Origin: an uncultured Eubacteriales bacterium
Lineage (GTDB): Bacteria; Bacillota; Clostridia; Christensenellales; UBA1242
Direction: 5' to 3'
Length of the DNA stretch: 64,000 nt
NCBI GenBank assembly: GCA_948806215.1
Contig: CAQIDI010000002.1
Location: forward strand, 1 to 64,000
The translations under genes were made by a program, and so were the position numbers. This document shows positions 42,088 to 50,649 of the stretch, one piece after another. The number at the start of each line of letters is the position of its first letter. Positions within the stretch are counted from its first letter, which is position 1. The notes below the pieces were generated by a model, which was not told the DNA's origin, ran no database searches, and saw only the letters and a list, made by a program, of their open reading frames with translations.

Positions 42088-42987
42088 TTATTTACGCGCA
42101 TTGTTTAAAAAGTTTCCCGAAACCGAAGATTTACTTTGTAAGTGCGCATCTTGTTCTGGAGTTAAACTAAAATTGCATTTTTTAATAGCATTATAAATTC
42201 TATTATGAATAACATCCATATTTTTAAAAATTATTTTTTGCTGATTAGCATTCATACAATTAGTAAATGCAGTAAAATCGGCAAATGCCGAATAAATTTT
42301 TTTGGCAACATCAAAATCGCTAACATTAACTGGTTCTTCTATTTTTTTGTTAACAGCTAAATCAACAAACGAAAATCCATTGTTTTTATCAAATAAAAAG
42401 TTTTCCGAACGAGAATCGTCAATACTAACACCTTGTTGCATTAAAATTTTAAAATCTCTAACAAACTTAATATATAGTGCGGTGTCGCAATCCTTTAACA
42501 TTCTTTGCATTTGCGAATTATATCTAAACATCGCGTTTCCAATATCGTTTTTTTCGAAGTACTCAATTTTCCCTTCACGCTCTAATTCAGAACTAGTGTG
42601 AGAATCATCCAAAACGCCTTTGCCATAAGTTATTGCTCTGGCTGTTGAAGGATAATAAATGCTAAGAGCATTACCCGGAGCACGCTCTTGAAGTTCATAA
42701 AAATGATGCTTTCCACTAAAGCACGCACACAACCTTGGGGTGTTAATTTTATAGGCTTCAATTAAATTATCTAACACTTCTTTTTTTAATTTATATTGTT
42801 CTTCACGGTAATCAGTCATAGTTTCATATTTATCAATATTTTTTAAAACAACATAATTACCATAATAATAACAATAAGAATATGTACCTTTAACATCGGG
42901 TGCTTTTTTACGCCTAATTTCTGGCACGCAAGTATTAAATAAATAATGGTAAGATTTCATTTCGTCTAATAATCTTATTTTACCCAT
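42088..42987 (-). CDS. Divergent protein-kinase-fold-like protein
   Basis: A 299 aa paralogue of 33409-34344. Hallmarks: Lys49 in YVVLKN, ELQERAPGNALS, Asp191-x4-Asn196 in DDSRSENFLFD, and Asp209 in FSFVDL. These could be the ATP Lys, hinge, catalytic loop and DFG-like metal Asp of a kinase fold; no family is recognised. AAGGAG precedes the ATG. It stands alone upstream of the aspS2 leader and diverges from the thioesterase gene. Confidence 0.5.
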   Translation of the reverse strand: MGKIRLLDEMKSYHYLFNTCVPEIRRKKAPDVKGTYSYCYYYGNYVVLKNIDKYETMTDYREEQYKLKKEVLDNLIEAYKINTPRLCACFSGKHHFYELQERAPGNALSIYYPSTARAITYGKGVLDDSHTSSELEREGKIEYFEKNDIGNAMFRYNSQMQRMLKDCDTALYIKFVRDFKILMQQGVSIDDSRSENFLFDKNNGFSFVDLAVNKKIEEPVNVSDFDVAKKIYSAFADFTAFTNCMNANQQKIIFKNMDVIHNRIYNAIKKCNFSLTPEQDAHLQSKSSVSGNFLNNARK

Positions 42988-43115
42988 AACACTCTCCTTA
43001 AAATTAGAATATCATATTTTAACCTTTATTTCAACACCTCTTAAATTTTAATTTTAAAAGCAATATGTTTGACTAATAATTAAAAATGTTTTTTAATAAC
43101 CTTGGAGATTAAATT

Positions 43116-43823
43116 ATGGATTATAGTAAATATATTGTAAAAATAAAATTATTTAATAGTTATTTTGATTGTAACGATAAAATAAAACCCACAGCTATTT
43201 TTAATTTATTTCAAGATGTTGCTTGTGTTAATGGCGAACAACTAGGCGTTGGCTTTGAAGCAATGCTAAGCAAAAATTTATATTGGGTGCTATCACGAGT
43301 TAAATACGATATTATTATTGCACCAAAAGTTGATGAAGAAGTTTTTGTTGAAACTTGGCCTTGCGAAAAAGGGAAAATTGATTTTGATCGTGACTTTTTA
43401 ATTAAAAACCTTAATGGCGAAGTTTTAATTATGGGAACCAGCAAATGGTGTGTTATTTCTTCGGTTACTAGAACCTTAGAACGCACCGATAATGTTAACT
43501 ACAACTGCACTTGCTTGCAAACAAGAAACTACACCGAAAAATTTGTTAAAACCGAAGCTGTTGAAATTAAAGATAAAGCCGATTTTGTTCACACTGTTAC
43601 ATTTAGCGAAATCGACCATAACCAACACTTAAATAATGTTAACTATGCAACCTATGTAACAAATACTCTTGCCGATTATTATTTTAATCACCTGCAAGTA
43701 AATTTTATTTCGGAATGTAAATTAGGCGACGAAATTAAAGTGTTTAAAAAACAAACCGATAATGGTTACTTAATTTCAGGTTATGTTAACGAAACATTAA
43801 AATTTAGTGCGTTTGCTAAATAA
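43116..43823 (+). CDS. Acyl-ACP thioesterase
   Basis: A 235 aa double-hotdog enzyme releasing fatty acids from acyl carrier protein. The N-terminal hotdog has IFNLFQDVACVNGEQLG and WVLSRVKYDI; the second has EIDHNQHLNNVNYATYV, the catalytic Asp/Asn/His region of the FatA/bacterial TE family. GGAG precedes the ATG. It is monocistronic, with its own terminator. Its role in lipid turnover or free fatty acid release is inferred from the family. Confidence 0.88.
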   Translation: MDYSKYIVKIKLFNSYFDCNDKIKPTAIFNLFQDVACVNGEQLGVGFEAMLSKNLYWVLSRVKYDIIIAPKVDEEVFVETWPCEKGKIDFDRDFLIKNLNGEVLIMGTSKWCVISSVTRTLERTDNVNYNCTCLQTRNYTEKFVKTEAVEIKDKADFVHTVTFSEIDHNQHLNNVNYATYVTNTLADYYFNHLQVNFISECKLGDEIKVFKKQTDNGYLISGYVNETLKFSAFAK

Positions 43824-43858
43824 AAATGTTTTTTAATTTTGAAAGCATTAATTAATTT

Positions 43859-43896
43859 AATAGTAAGTGCAATTAATAGGCACTTACTATTTTTAA
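43859..43896 (+). terminator. Terminator of the thioesterase gene
   Basis: Twelve-bp stem AATAGTAAGTGC (43859-43870) / GCACTTACTATT (43880-43891), T-run. Confidence 0.9.
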
Positions 43897-43963
43897 TTAT
43901 TATTGCTTTATGGTGCAAATTAACCATATTTGTTGCAATAGGGACGCACCAATTATAATTTAA

Positions 43964-44044
43964 TTGACAGCATTAACAAATTTTTTGCATAATTGAAATG
44001 CAAAAATTTTTAACCTAAAATTAAAATGACTATTATATAATAGT
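43964..44044 (+). promoter_or_regulatory. Promoter and dyads upstream of the third GT2 gene
   Basis: TTGACA (43964-43969) and CATAAT (43988-43993) with an 18-bp spacer. TTTTTGCAT (43982-43990) / ATGCAAAAA (43998-44006) is an inverted repeat over the -10. A 16-bp palindrome ACTATTATATAATAGT (44029-44044) lies just before the ribosome binding site and contains a second possible TATAAT. Operator function is inferred. Confidence 0.45.
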
Positions 44045-44070
44045 TATGTAAATAATTAAATGAGGAAATT

Positions 44071-45378
44071 ATGTATTTTAAAGTTTTAGATATTGGCAAC
44101 TGGATTATGATTGGTTTAGTTTGCCTTTCGGTTTTAGTTTTAATATATAAGATATTTTATCATATTTATGCTCTAATGCCGGCAAAGCGTTTTCCACAAG
44201 CAAAATTTAATCATCGCTATGCCATATTAGTTCCTGCCAGAAACGAAAGTAAGGTTATTGATAACTTGTTAAAAAGTTTTAGCGAAACCGATTACCCTAA
44301 AGAACTTTATGATATTTATGTTGTTGTTGAAGATAAAAACGACCCCACAGTGGAAATTTGCAAAAACTATGAAAATGTTTATTCGTTTGTTCGCCCTGAT
44401 TTAGAAGTTAAAAGTAAAGGTGGTGCTTTAGACCACATTTTAAAACACTTAATAAATTCTGGAATAGCCAAACAAAAAAACTACGAAGCATATTTTATTT
44501 TTGATGCAGATAACACTGTTACTAAAAATTATTTGTTAGAAATGAATAAGGCTTTTGATGCAGGCTTTGAACTAGCACTTAGCTACAGAAATTCGAAAAA
44601 CTGGAATAATGGTTGGGTGGCAAGTTGCAGTGCATTAACATTTAGTATGCTAAACACCTTTCAAAATAAATGCCGTGCAAGGTTTACTCAAAATGTTTTA
44701 GTTTCTGGAACAGGTTTTTATGTTTCAGCAAGAATAATAAATAACCTTGGTGGTTGGCCATTTCAATGCTTAACCGAGGATGCCGAAATTAGTAACTATG
44801 CAGTTTTAAACGGAATTAAAGCAACCTATAACGAATATGCCGAACATTATGACGAACAACCTGTAACCTTAAAAGTTAGTTGGAACCAACGAATTAGATG
44901 GATTAAAGGATATATGCAAGTTGGAAAGAAATATCATAAAAAACTGTTGAAAAGTGCATTGTACTCTAAAGAAAATCGTTTTGCAAAAGTTGAGTTTGCA
45001 ATAAACATTATACCAGTGGCTATTCCACTTGCTTCGGTTATAATTTATTCGCTATTTGCTTTAGTAATGGGTTTTGTTGGTTTAAGTTTGCACGTTCCTA
45101 TTTGGCAATGGCAAATGGCTTTTATAAATTTTGCAGCAAGCATTTTGGGAATTTATTTCTTCTTTTTCTTTTATACTGTTGCAATGTTACTTGCCGAGCG
45201 TGAACACATTTCTATAACTTTTTGGAATGCATTAAAAACTTGCATTATGAATCCATTTTTTATGGGATTATATTTGCCGATTTATATTGTTGCATTATTT
45301 AAAAAAGAAGTTAAATGGAAGCCAATAGAACACACTGGCAAAGATGTTACTAATAATAAAGAAAAAACACCAAACTAA
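44071..45378 (+). CDS. Processive GT2 glycosyltransferase, membrane-bound
   Basis: A 435 aa paralogue of the genes at 25056 and 26597: N-terminal transmembrane helix, AILVPARNESKVIDNLL, DADN (FIFDADNTV), CLTEDAEIS, NQRIRWIKGY and three to four C-terminal helices ending in the shared PIYIVALFKKEVKWKPI string. Predicted extracellular polysaccharide or glycolipid synthase; sugar unknown. GAGGAAA precedes the ATG, and a strong terminator follows. Confidence 0.88.
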   Translation: MYFKVLDIGNWIMIGLVCLSVLVLIYKIFYHIYALMPAKRFPQAKFNHRYAILVPARNESKVIDNLLKSFSETDYPKELYDIYVVVEDKNDPTVEICKNYENVYSFVRPDLEVKSKGGALDHILKHLINSGIAKQKNYEAYFIFDADNTVTKNYLLEMNKAFDAGFELALSYRNSKNWNNGWVASCSALTFSMLNTFQNKCRARFTQNVLVSGTGFYVSARIINNLGGWPFQCLTEDAEISNYAVLNGIKATYNEYAEHYDEQPVTLKVSWNQRIRWIKGYMQVGKKYHKKLLKSALYSKENRFAKVEFAINIIPVAIPLASVIIYSLFALVMGFVGLSLHVPIWQWQMAFINFAASILGIYFFFFFYTVAMLLAEREHISITFWNALKTCIMNPFFMGLYLPIYIVALFKKEVKWKPIEHTGKDVTNNKEKTPN

Positions 45379-45392
45379 TTTGGTGTTTTTTT
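45362..45392. terminator. Terminator after the third GT2 gene
   Basis: AAAAAACACCAAA (45362-45374) / TTTGGTGTTTTTT (45379-45391); may also serve the converging 420-aa gene. Confidence 0.9.
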
Positions 45393-45433
45393 ATACCTTT
45401 AAATATTTAACCAATTACATTAAGCATTTTAAA

Positions 45434-46696
45434 TTACATATGTTTTGTTCTAAATTCTTCCAGTGCTAAATGACCAACTTCTTTTTTGCTTTTATCCATA
45501 TCATAAACCGATGGCATATAAATAATGCTATCTGGGCTAACTACTGGCTTACTTACAATAACTTTTCCGCTTTTTAAAACACGCTTGTTGCAAACATATT
45601 TTAAACCCATTTTTTTCTGATTATATTCAATAGCAGTTTTTTCGTTTATCTCACGAAGCAAATTTAATTTATCTGCCGCATTGGTTTGAGTTAACCTAGT
45701 AGAACTTCTAATCGGATTATATGTAAAACCATTTTCTCTTAAGTATTCTGGCAAAAACATATTCTTTTTTAACCCTTGAAGCAAAAGTGTTTTAGTTAAT
45801 GGGTCTTTATGGTCTAGTTTATCAATAACTTTAGTAGGATGCAATGCTTCTAGTTTTGCAAACATATACTTTTCGTTTACTGGTTTAAATGGTTTATAAA
45901 CTCCTTTATAACTAAAACCTAAAGCGTTAAATGTTTCTTCAATACTTACCAAACTTCCTTCTGGGAAATACATTCTAAGGTGCTTTACCTTTTGATATAA
46001 TTCAGGATAACTATTTCTAAGCCCCGATGCATCGTTGTTACCTTTTAAAGCAATAACCAATTCTTTCTTTAAATTTTTTATGTAATTATCAACCGGCAAA
46101 ACAGCTTTTGAAAAATAGCAATCCGAAAATAGTGTTACATATTCCGTTGGCGAACAACCAAAGGTTGCAGCTTTGCTTCTAATAGTGTTATAATCTCTGG
46201 TTTCTCTAATAGAATCAAGGCATCCGTTTTCATCGGCATATTTTTCCACCAAATCATAAAGCTCGGCAAAATCTGATTGATAAAAACCTTTAAGACTCAT
46301 TATTTCGTCGTAACTAATTTTTATGCCTTTTGCTTTTTCTTTTTCAATAAACTTTTTAATTGTGTGATAAAATGGATATTCTTTAACTTTTTTATCCATT
46401 TTTCCGCCAGCTAAAATATATGCATCAATTTCTTCAAAACAACGAAGAATATTAAGTTCTCGATGTTTAACAACTGGTGTGTAACCAAGACTTATTAAAA
46501 CATTATCCTTACTAAACTCCATTTTACAAATTGGGTCGTCAGGATTTGTTTCTAACATTTTGCGTTTTTTCTTGTTCATATTAGAAACATAAGTTTTAAT
46601 TGGTTTATCAAATGGCAAATTTGGATCAGATAAACTACCACCTTTAGCTAAGTACGCTTTTATTAATTTATCAATTTCAACTAATCTACTATCCAT
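45434..46696 (-). CDS. Unrecognised 420-aa protein
   Basis: A soluble, Lys/Leu-rich protein with no signal peptide or membrane helix. It seems to contain repeated units of about 75-85 residues: 'I(D/E).(L/Y)I..GGk(L/M)' openers at about residues 8 and 89 each followed by a P(F/Y).(K/H).IK segment, then Y(P/D)E(L/I) and 'LGYTP/LGFSY' elements. This could be a repeat-based regulatory or DNA-binding protein; I do not recognise a family. AAAGGAA precedes the ATG. Monocistronic, between GT2 and tsaD. Confidence 0.6.
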   Translation of the reverse strand: MDSRLVEIDKLIKAYLAKGGSLSDPNLPFDKPIKTYVSNMNKKKRKMLETNPDDPICKMEFSKDNVLISLGYTPVVKHRELNILRCFEEIDAYILAGGKMDKKVKEYPFYHTIKKFIEKEKAKGIKISYDEIMSLKGFYQSDFAELYDLVEKYADENGCLDSIRETRDYNTIRSKAATFGCSPTEYVTLFSDCYFSKAVLPVDNYIKNLKKELVIALKGNNDASGLRNSYPELYQKVKHLRMYFPEGSLVSIEETFNALGFSYKGVYKPFKPVNEKYMFAKLEALHPTKVIDKLDHKDPLTKTLLLQGLKKNMFLPEYLRENGFTYNPIRSSTRLTQTNAADKLNLLREINEKTAIEYNQKKMGLKYVCNKRVLKSGKVIVSKPVVSPDSIIYMPSVYDMDKSKKEVGHLALEEFRTKHM

Positions 46697-46775
46697 AATA
46701 TTTCCTTTAAATTATTACCAATACATTTTAAATCACAAACGGCATTATGTCAATACACAAAAAATTAATATATAT

Positions 46776-46802
46776 TAAAAAATAAAGGCGTTAACCTTTA
46801 TT
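46776..46802 (-). terminator. Terminator of the secA-prfB-tsaD run
   Basis: AATAAAGG (46781-46788) / CCTTTATT (46795-46802); T-rich on the minus strand. Confidence 0.65.
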
Positions 46803-46820
46803 AGTTTTATTTATTAATGT

Positions 46821-47909
46821 TTAAAATAATTTTTTAATTTCATATTTTAAATTTAAGTTAGGTGTTGCAGTTAAGCTTAGATCGCTTAACCCACAACCAG
46901 AAATTAAATTGTTATAACCCTCGCAAGCTATCATTGCTGCATTATCGGTGCACAAAATTAATGGTGGAAATTTAACATCTATTTCATTTAATTTTCCGGC
47001 GTTAATTAGTTCTTGGCGCAAGTAACTATTAGCCGCAACCCCACCTGCAACAGCTAGAGTTTTTAGTTTAAATTTTTTGCAGGCCTTAATGCTTTTATCC
47101 ACTAAAGCTTTAACCGCTTCTGCCTGAAACGAAGCACAAACATCGGCAACATTTGGTTGAATATTATGTTGTTTTAAATTGTGCAAATAATTAATAACAG
47201 CAGTTTTTAAACCAGAATAACTAAAGTTAAAACTATTTTTAAGTATATCTTTTTTGACAAAAACTATATTATTCTGTCCTAGTTTTGCTGTTTTATCAAC
47301 AATTGGTCCACCTGGATAGCCTAAACCCAAAACCTTAGAAACTTTATCGTAAGCCTCGCCAACTGCATCGTCAATAGTTGAACCAATTAAGGTGTTAGTA
47401 ACATAATCTTCAACCTTAACAATAGCAGTGTGTCCACCCGAAACAACTAAACTTATAAACGGTGGTTTAAGTTCGGGACAAGCTAAATAGTTTGCACTAA
47501 TATGACCTTTAATGTGATTAACTTTTATTAGTGGAATATTAAGTGCATATGCAAGCGATTTTGCAAAGTTAACCCCAACCATTAGTGCCCCCATTAAACC
47601 TGCACCATAGGTTACTGCTATTGCATTAATTTTATCTAAAGTAACATTTGCTTTTTTTAAGCTTTCTTCTAAAACATTATTAATGCACATTAAATGATTT
47701 CGGCTAGCAACTTCTGGCACAACCCCACCAAATCTTGCGTGAATATCTATTTGGCTGGCAATAACATTACTTAAAACTTCGCGGCCATTTTTAACAACAG
47801 CAATACTAGTTTCGTCGCAACTGCTTTCTATGCCTAAAACATAAATATCTTGACTTTTATAGTTTGCATATAGATTATTAAATTTTTCTTTTGCAATTTG
47901 ATAATACAT
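46821..47909 (-). CDS. tsaD: tRNA threonylcarbamoyladenosine transferase TsaD
   Basis: A 362 aa ASKHA-fold protein that transfers the threonylcarbamoyl group to A37 of ANN-decoding tRNAs with TsaB/TsaE. Motifs: GIESSCDETS, VPEVASRNH, the metal-binding HIKGH, VSGGHTA, and VAGGVAANSYLR. About 20 residues longer at the N-terminus than usual. It follows prfB by 9 bp; the ribosome binding site is weak, so coupling is likely. Confidence 0.96.
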   Translation of the reverse strand: MYYQIAKEKFNNLYANYKSQDIYVLGIESSCDETSIAVVKNGREVLSNVIASQIDIHARFGGVVPEVASRNHLMCINNVLEESLKKANVTLDKINAIAVTYGAGLMGALMVGVNFAKSLAYALNIPLIKVNHIKGHISANYLACPELKPPFISLVVSGGHTAIVKVEDYVTNTLIGSTIDDAVGEAYDKVSKVLGLGYPGGPIVDKTAKLGQNNIVFVKKDILKNSFNFSYSGLKTAVINYLHNLKQHNIQPNVADVCASFQAEAVKALVDKSIKACKKFKLKTLAVAGGVAANSYLRQELINAGKLNEIDVKFPPLILCTDNAAMIACEGYNNLISGCGLSDLSLTATPNLNLKYEIKKLF

Positions 47910-47918
47910 AAGTTTTGT

Positions 47919-49023
47919 TTAACTTTTCTCCCACTTTAAATATTCAACAACAAATTCTTCTAATTCGCCATTCATAACGCCCATAACATCGCTTGATTTA
48001 AAATTAGTGCGATGGTCGCTAACCATTGTGTAAGGGCAAAAAACATAGCTTCTAATTTGACTGCCCCATTCAATTTTTTTAGAATCGCCTTTTAATTTTA
48101 AAGCAGCCTTTTTGTTTTCTTCTTCCTTAAGTGCAACCAGTTTACTTTTTAAAACTTTAAAAGCTGTTTCACGATTTTTAATTTGACTGCGTTCGTTTTG
48201 GCAAGTTACCACAATCCCTGTTGGAATGTGTGTTAATCTTATTGCGCTATCGGTTTTGTTAACGTGTTGCCCACCAGCTCCGGAACTTCTGTAAGTATCA
48301 ACTCTAACTTCATCGGCATTAATAACCACCGATGTATCATCTTCTACTTCTGGCATAACTTCAACACTTGCAAAACTTGTGTGGCGGCGTTTATTAGCAT
48401 CAAACGGACTAATTCTAACCAACCTATGCACACCAATTTCGCTTTTTAAATAACCATAGGCGTTAAACCCGTTAACCATAAAAGTAACACTTTTCAAACC
48501 TGCCCCATCGCCATCTAAACTATCAACAACTTCAATTTGGTAGCCCTTTAGTTTTGCATACATATTATACATTCTAAAAAGCATTTGAACCCAATCGCAA
48601 CTTTCTGTTCCACCAGCGCCACTATGAATTTTTACAATAGCATTATTTTTATCGTATTTATCGCTAAGCAAAGTTTGAACATAAAGCCCATTTATTTGCT
48701 TTGTTAATCTGGCTAGTTCCGAGTTTACAAAAGCAATAGCATTACTATCGCTTTCCTGCACATTTTGCATTCCGAATTCTAAAAAACTTAAGTCTTCTTT
48801 AAGTTTTTCGTATTCTTCAATTTGATATTTTAAATTTTTTAATTCAATATTATAGCTTGTGCTGAGTTTAATATTTGAATAAACAGATGCATTTAATAGT
48901 TCTTTTTCTAAAAACTCAATTCTACTTTTTTTAGAATTTAAGTCAAAGACACTGACAGCAAACATTTAAGCTGTCAGTAAGTTTTTTAAATTGTTCTTGC
49001 TCGTTTTCAAAATTAAATAACAT
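47919..49023 (-). CDS. prfB: Peptide chain release factor 2, with programmed +1 frameshift
   Basis: RF2 terminates translation at UGA and UAA. Codons 1-26 (from ATG 49021-49023, AAGGAA upstream) run into an in-frame TGA (48943-48945) in the context CTT-TGA-C; a +1 shift continues as Leu-Asp-Leu-Asn-Ser to give 367 aa, the normal RF2 length. Motifs: GGQ in SSGAGGQHVNKTDSA and the SPF anticodon-like tripeptide (RISPFD). RF2 thereby autoregulates. A separate in-frame ATG at 48965 lies in the hairpin loop before the site and has no ribosome binding site, so it is not used as the start. Confidence 0.93.
48942..48978 (-). promoter_or_regulatory. prfB frameshift site with upstream hairpin
   Basis: CTTTGAC (48942-48948) is the shift site. 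ACTGACAGC and GCTGTCAGT (48970-48978 and 48951-48959) form a perfect 9-bp inverted repeat with a 10-nt loop, ending 2 nt before the CTT codon. The usual AGGGGG internal Shine-Dalgarno just upstream is absent (the mRNA reads CAGTGT before CTT). Confidence 0.8.
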
Positions 49024-49048
49024 TTTTATTTCCTTAATTAAACTTTAA

Positions 49049-49597
49049 TCACTTATTTAAAACTTTTCTTAATTTAACTATTTGTGAACTGTATTTTTTT
49101 GTTAACCACTCTTTAACATCGCTTGGCAAATTATCTATTCTGGCAGGATTAAAATTATCCGACATATCTGCTTCTTTTAACCTAATAGCATTAATATTAT
49201 TGCTAGCAATTATTTTATCTATTTTTTTATAATATAAAGCCAATTTTTGTTTTTGTGATAAATTTTCGGTGTTAACATTTTCGTTTGTTACAAGTTTAAC
49301 AATATCTAAAATTTCGTTAGTAAAACCAACATCTAATAAATCGTTATAGGTAACACAAGTATCTTCTAAGGTATCGTGTAATAATCCAGCAACTTTTTCA
49401 ATGGGTTCTTTTAAGCTGTTTGATACCCTTATTAAATGCCCAACATAGGGCTTGTTATCTTTATCCACAACATTTTTAAACAGTTTATTAACTATGGTTT
49501 CGGCTTTAACATACAAATCGTTTATTTCTAAAAGTTCTTCAAACTCTTGCAAAGAAAAATATTTTAATAAATTATTATGTTTTAACTTACTATCCAT
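49049..49597 (-). CDS. HD-domain (SpoT/MESH1-like) phosphohydrolase
   Basis: A 182 aa protein with the HD_4 arrangement of ppGpp hydrolases: YVGHLIRVSNSL (first His), VAGLLHDTLEDT (HD motif), and RLKEADMSDNF (the last metal Asp region, RL.K.AD...N). It lacks synthetase, TGS and ACT domains, like small alarmone hydrolases. Hydrolysis of (p)ppGpp or a related nucleotide is inferred. GGTGG precedes the ATG. It sits between prfB and a deoxyribosyltransferase-like gene. Confidence 0.75.
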   Translation of the reverse strand: MDSKLKHNNLLKYFSLQEFEELLEINDLYVKAETIVNKLFKNVVDKDNKPYVGHLIRVSNSLKEPIEKVAGLLHDTLEDTCVTYNDLLDVGFTNEILDIVKLVTNENVNTENLSQKQKLALYYKKIDKIIASNNINAIRLKEADMSDNFNPARIDNLPSDVKEWLTKKYSSQIVKLRKVLNK

Positions 49598-49610
49598 ATT
49601 TAACCACCAT

Positions 49611-50027
49611 TTATTTTTTATATTGTTTTACAATTTTTAAAAATGCTTTTGTTATATCGTTATAATCATTATAGAAAATAACTTTAGTAGCCAAATTTTC
49701 CATAGTTAACGAAATATCGCTACCAGTTTTTGCAATTACATAAATAGGAACATTATTAGCATAGCAATAGCCTGCGCCAATTCCTAGCCCAACACCTTTT
49801 TCAGAAAATTCTATAATAATCATATCGCTAGCTTTCATTGCCGGAAAAGCATAATCTATCATTAGTTTTTTCCCCTTTGGCAAAGTTGCCTCGCCATACT
49901 TTTCAACATCTCTAGCCATAACAGTGTTTTTTATTCCTGCTTTTAATAAAGCCTCGGTTAATTTATCAATTTTGATTTTATCTTCTTCACCATCGTGAAA
50001 TTTTAACGACATAAATGCATTTATCAT
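49611..50027 (-). CDS. Nucleoside 2-deoxyribosyltransferase-like protein
   Basis: A 138 aa Rossmann-like protein: AFMSLKFHDGEED at the start, AMKASDMIIIEFSEKGVGLGIGAGY in the middle (Asp and Glu-containing loops typical of the family) and VPIYVIAKTGSDIS. Nucleoside deoxyribosyltransferases swap or cleave glycosidic bonds; some relatives are nucleotide hydrolases or NADase-like effectors. AGAGGTT precedes the ATG. It lies between two HD hydrolases, suggesting a shared nucleotide substrate. Confidence 0.7.
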   Translation of the reverse strand: MINAFMSLKFHDGEEDKIKIDKLTEALLKAGIKNTVMARDVEKYGEATLPKGKKLMIDYAFPAMKASDMIIIEFSEKGVGLGIGAGYCYANNVPIYVIAKTGSDISLTMENLATKVIFYNDYNDITKAFLKIVKQYKK

Positions 50028-50056
50028 ATTAAAACCTCTTAAACATTAATCCTTTG

Positions 50057-50632
50057 TTATTTTAAATTTTCCGGAATAAAACTTTTTAGTTTTTGCTTTA
50101 ATTGTTCAACAACACCATTCAATTCTGGAAAATGCAAAACATATGTATCAGCAAAATTAATAATAAAATTGTAATCTTCTAAAACTTGTAAATCCTTGCA
50201 CTTGTTTTGTATCATATGGTTTTGAGCTTCGATTTTATCAACCAAGTTTGCAAATAATGCTTCTCTGGTTTGTTTTTCTTCAAACTCATTAAAAAATTTA
50301 ATAATATATGGTTTTTTAAATTTTTCGCTAATAGCACTAATTTTATTAACTTCTTCAATATGTTTTAATTGTTTTATATTAGCATTACCAGCACTGTTTG
50401 GAGCTTCGATATCAAATTTCATACCAGCTTCTGCTAGGTCGTGAAACAATAATAGTTCCAACACGTGAGATTTGTTTAGTTTTAAATCGTACTTCGCCAT
50501 TAAATCGTAGGCAACAAACAATGTTCCAAAAATGTGACCCGCCACATTTTCGTGCATTGCTTTAAACGACTTATATCTTGTAACGCATTTTAATTGTTCA
50601 ATATAACTATAGAACTCGATTAATTCTTCCAT
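50057..50632 (-). CDS. HD-domain 5'-deoxynucleotidase-like protein (YfbR/HDDC2 type)
   Basis: A 191 aa HD protein: HENVAGHIFGTLFVAYDL (metal His), ELLLFHDLAEAG (canonical HD) and FANLVDKIEAQNHMI (last metal Asp). It is a distant relative of the duplicated protein at 10114-11220 but keeps His-Asp. Probable hydrolysis of deoxynucleoside monophosphates. AAGGATT precedes the ATG; 17 bp downstream of secA in the same direction. Confidence 0.75.
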   Translation of the reverse strand: MEELIEFYSYIEQLKCVTRYKSFKAMHENVAGHIFGTLFVAYDLMAKYDLKLNKSHVLELLLFHDLAEAGMKFDIEAPNSAGNANIKQLKHIEEVNKISAISEKFKKPYIIKFFNEFEEKQTREALFANLVDKIEAQNHMIQNKCKDLQVLEDYNFIINFADTYVLHFPELNGVVEQLKQKLKSFIPENLK

Positions 50633-50649
50633 TAGTTAATCCTTAAATA

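Noticed and set aside
48963..48965. ATG at 48963-48965 as the prfB start
   Set aside because: No ribosome binding site, it lies in the loop of the hairpin, and the frame-0 ORF from 49023 plus CTT-TGA-C gives a normal-length RF2.
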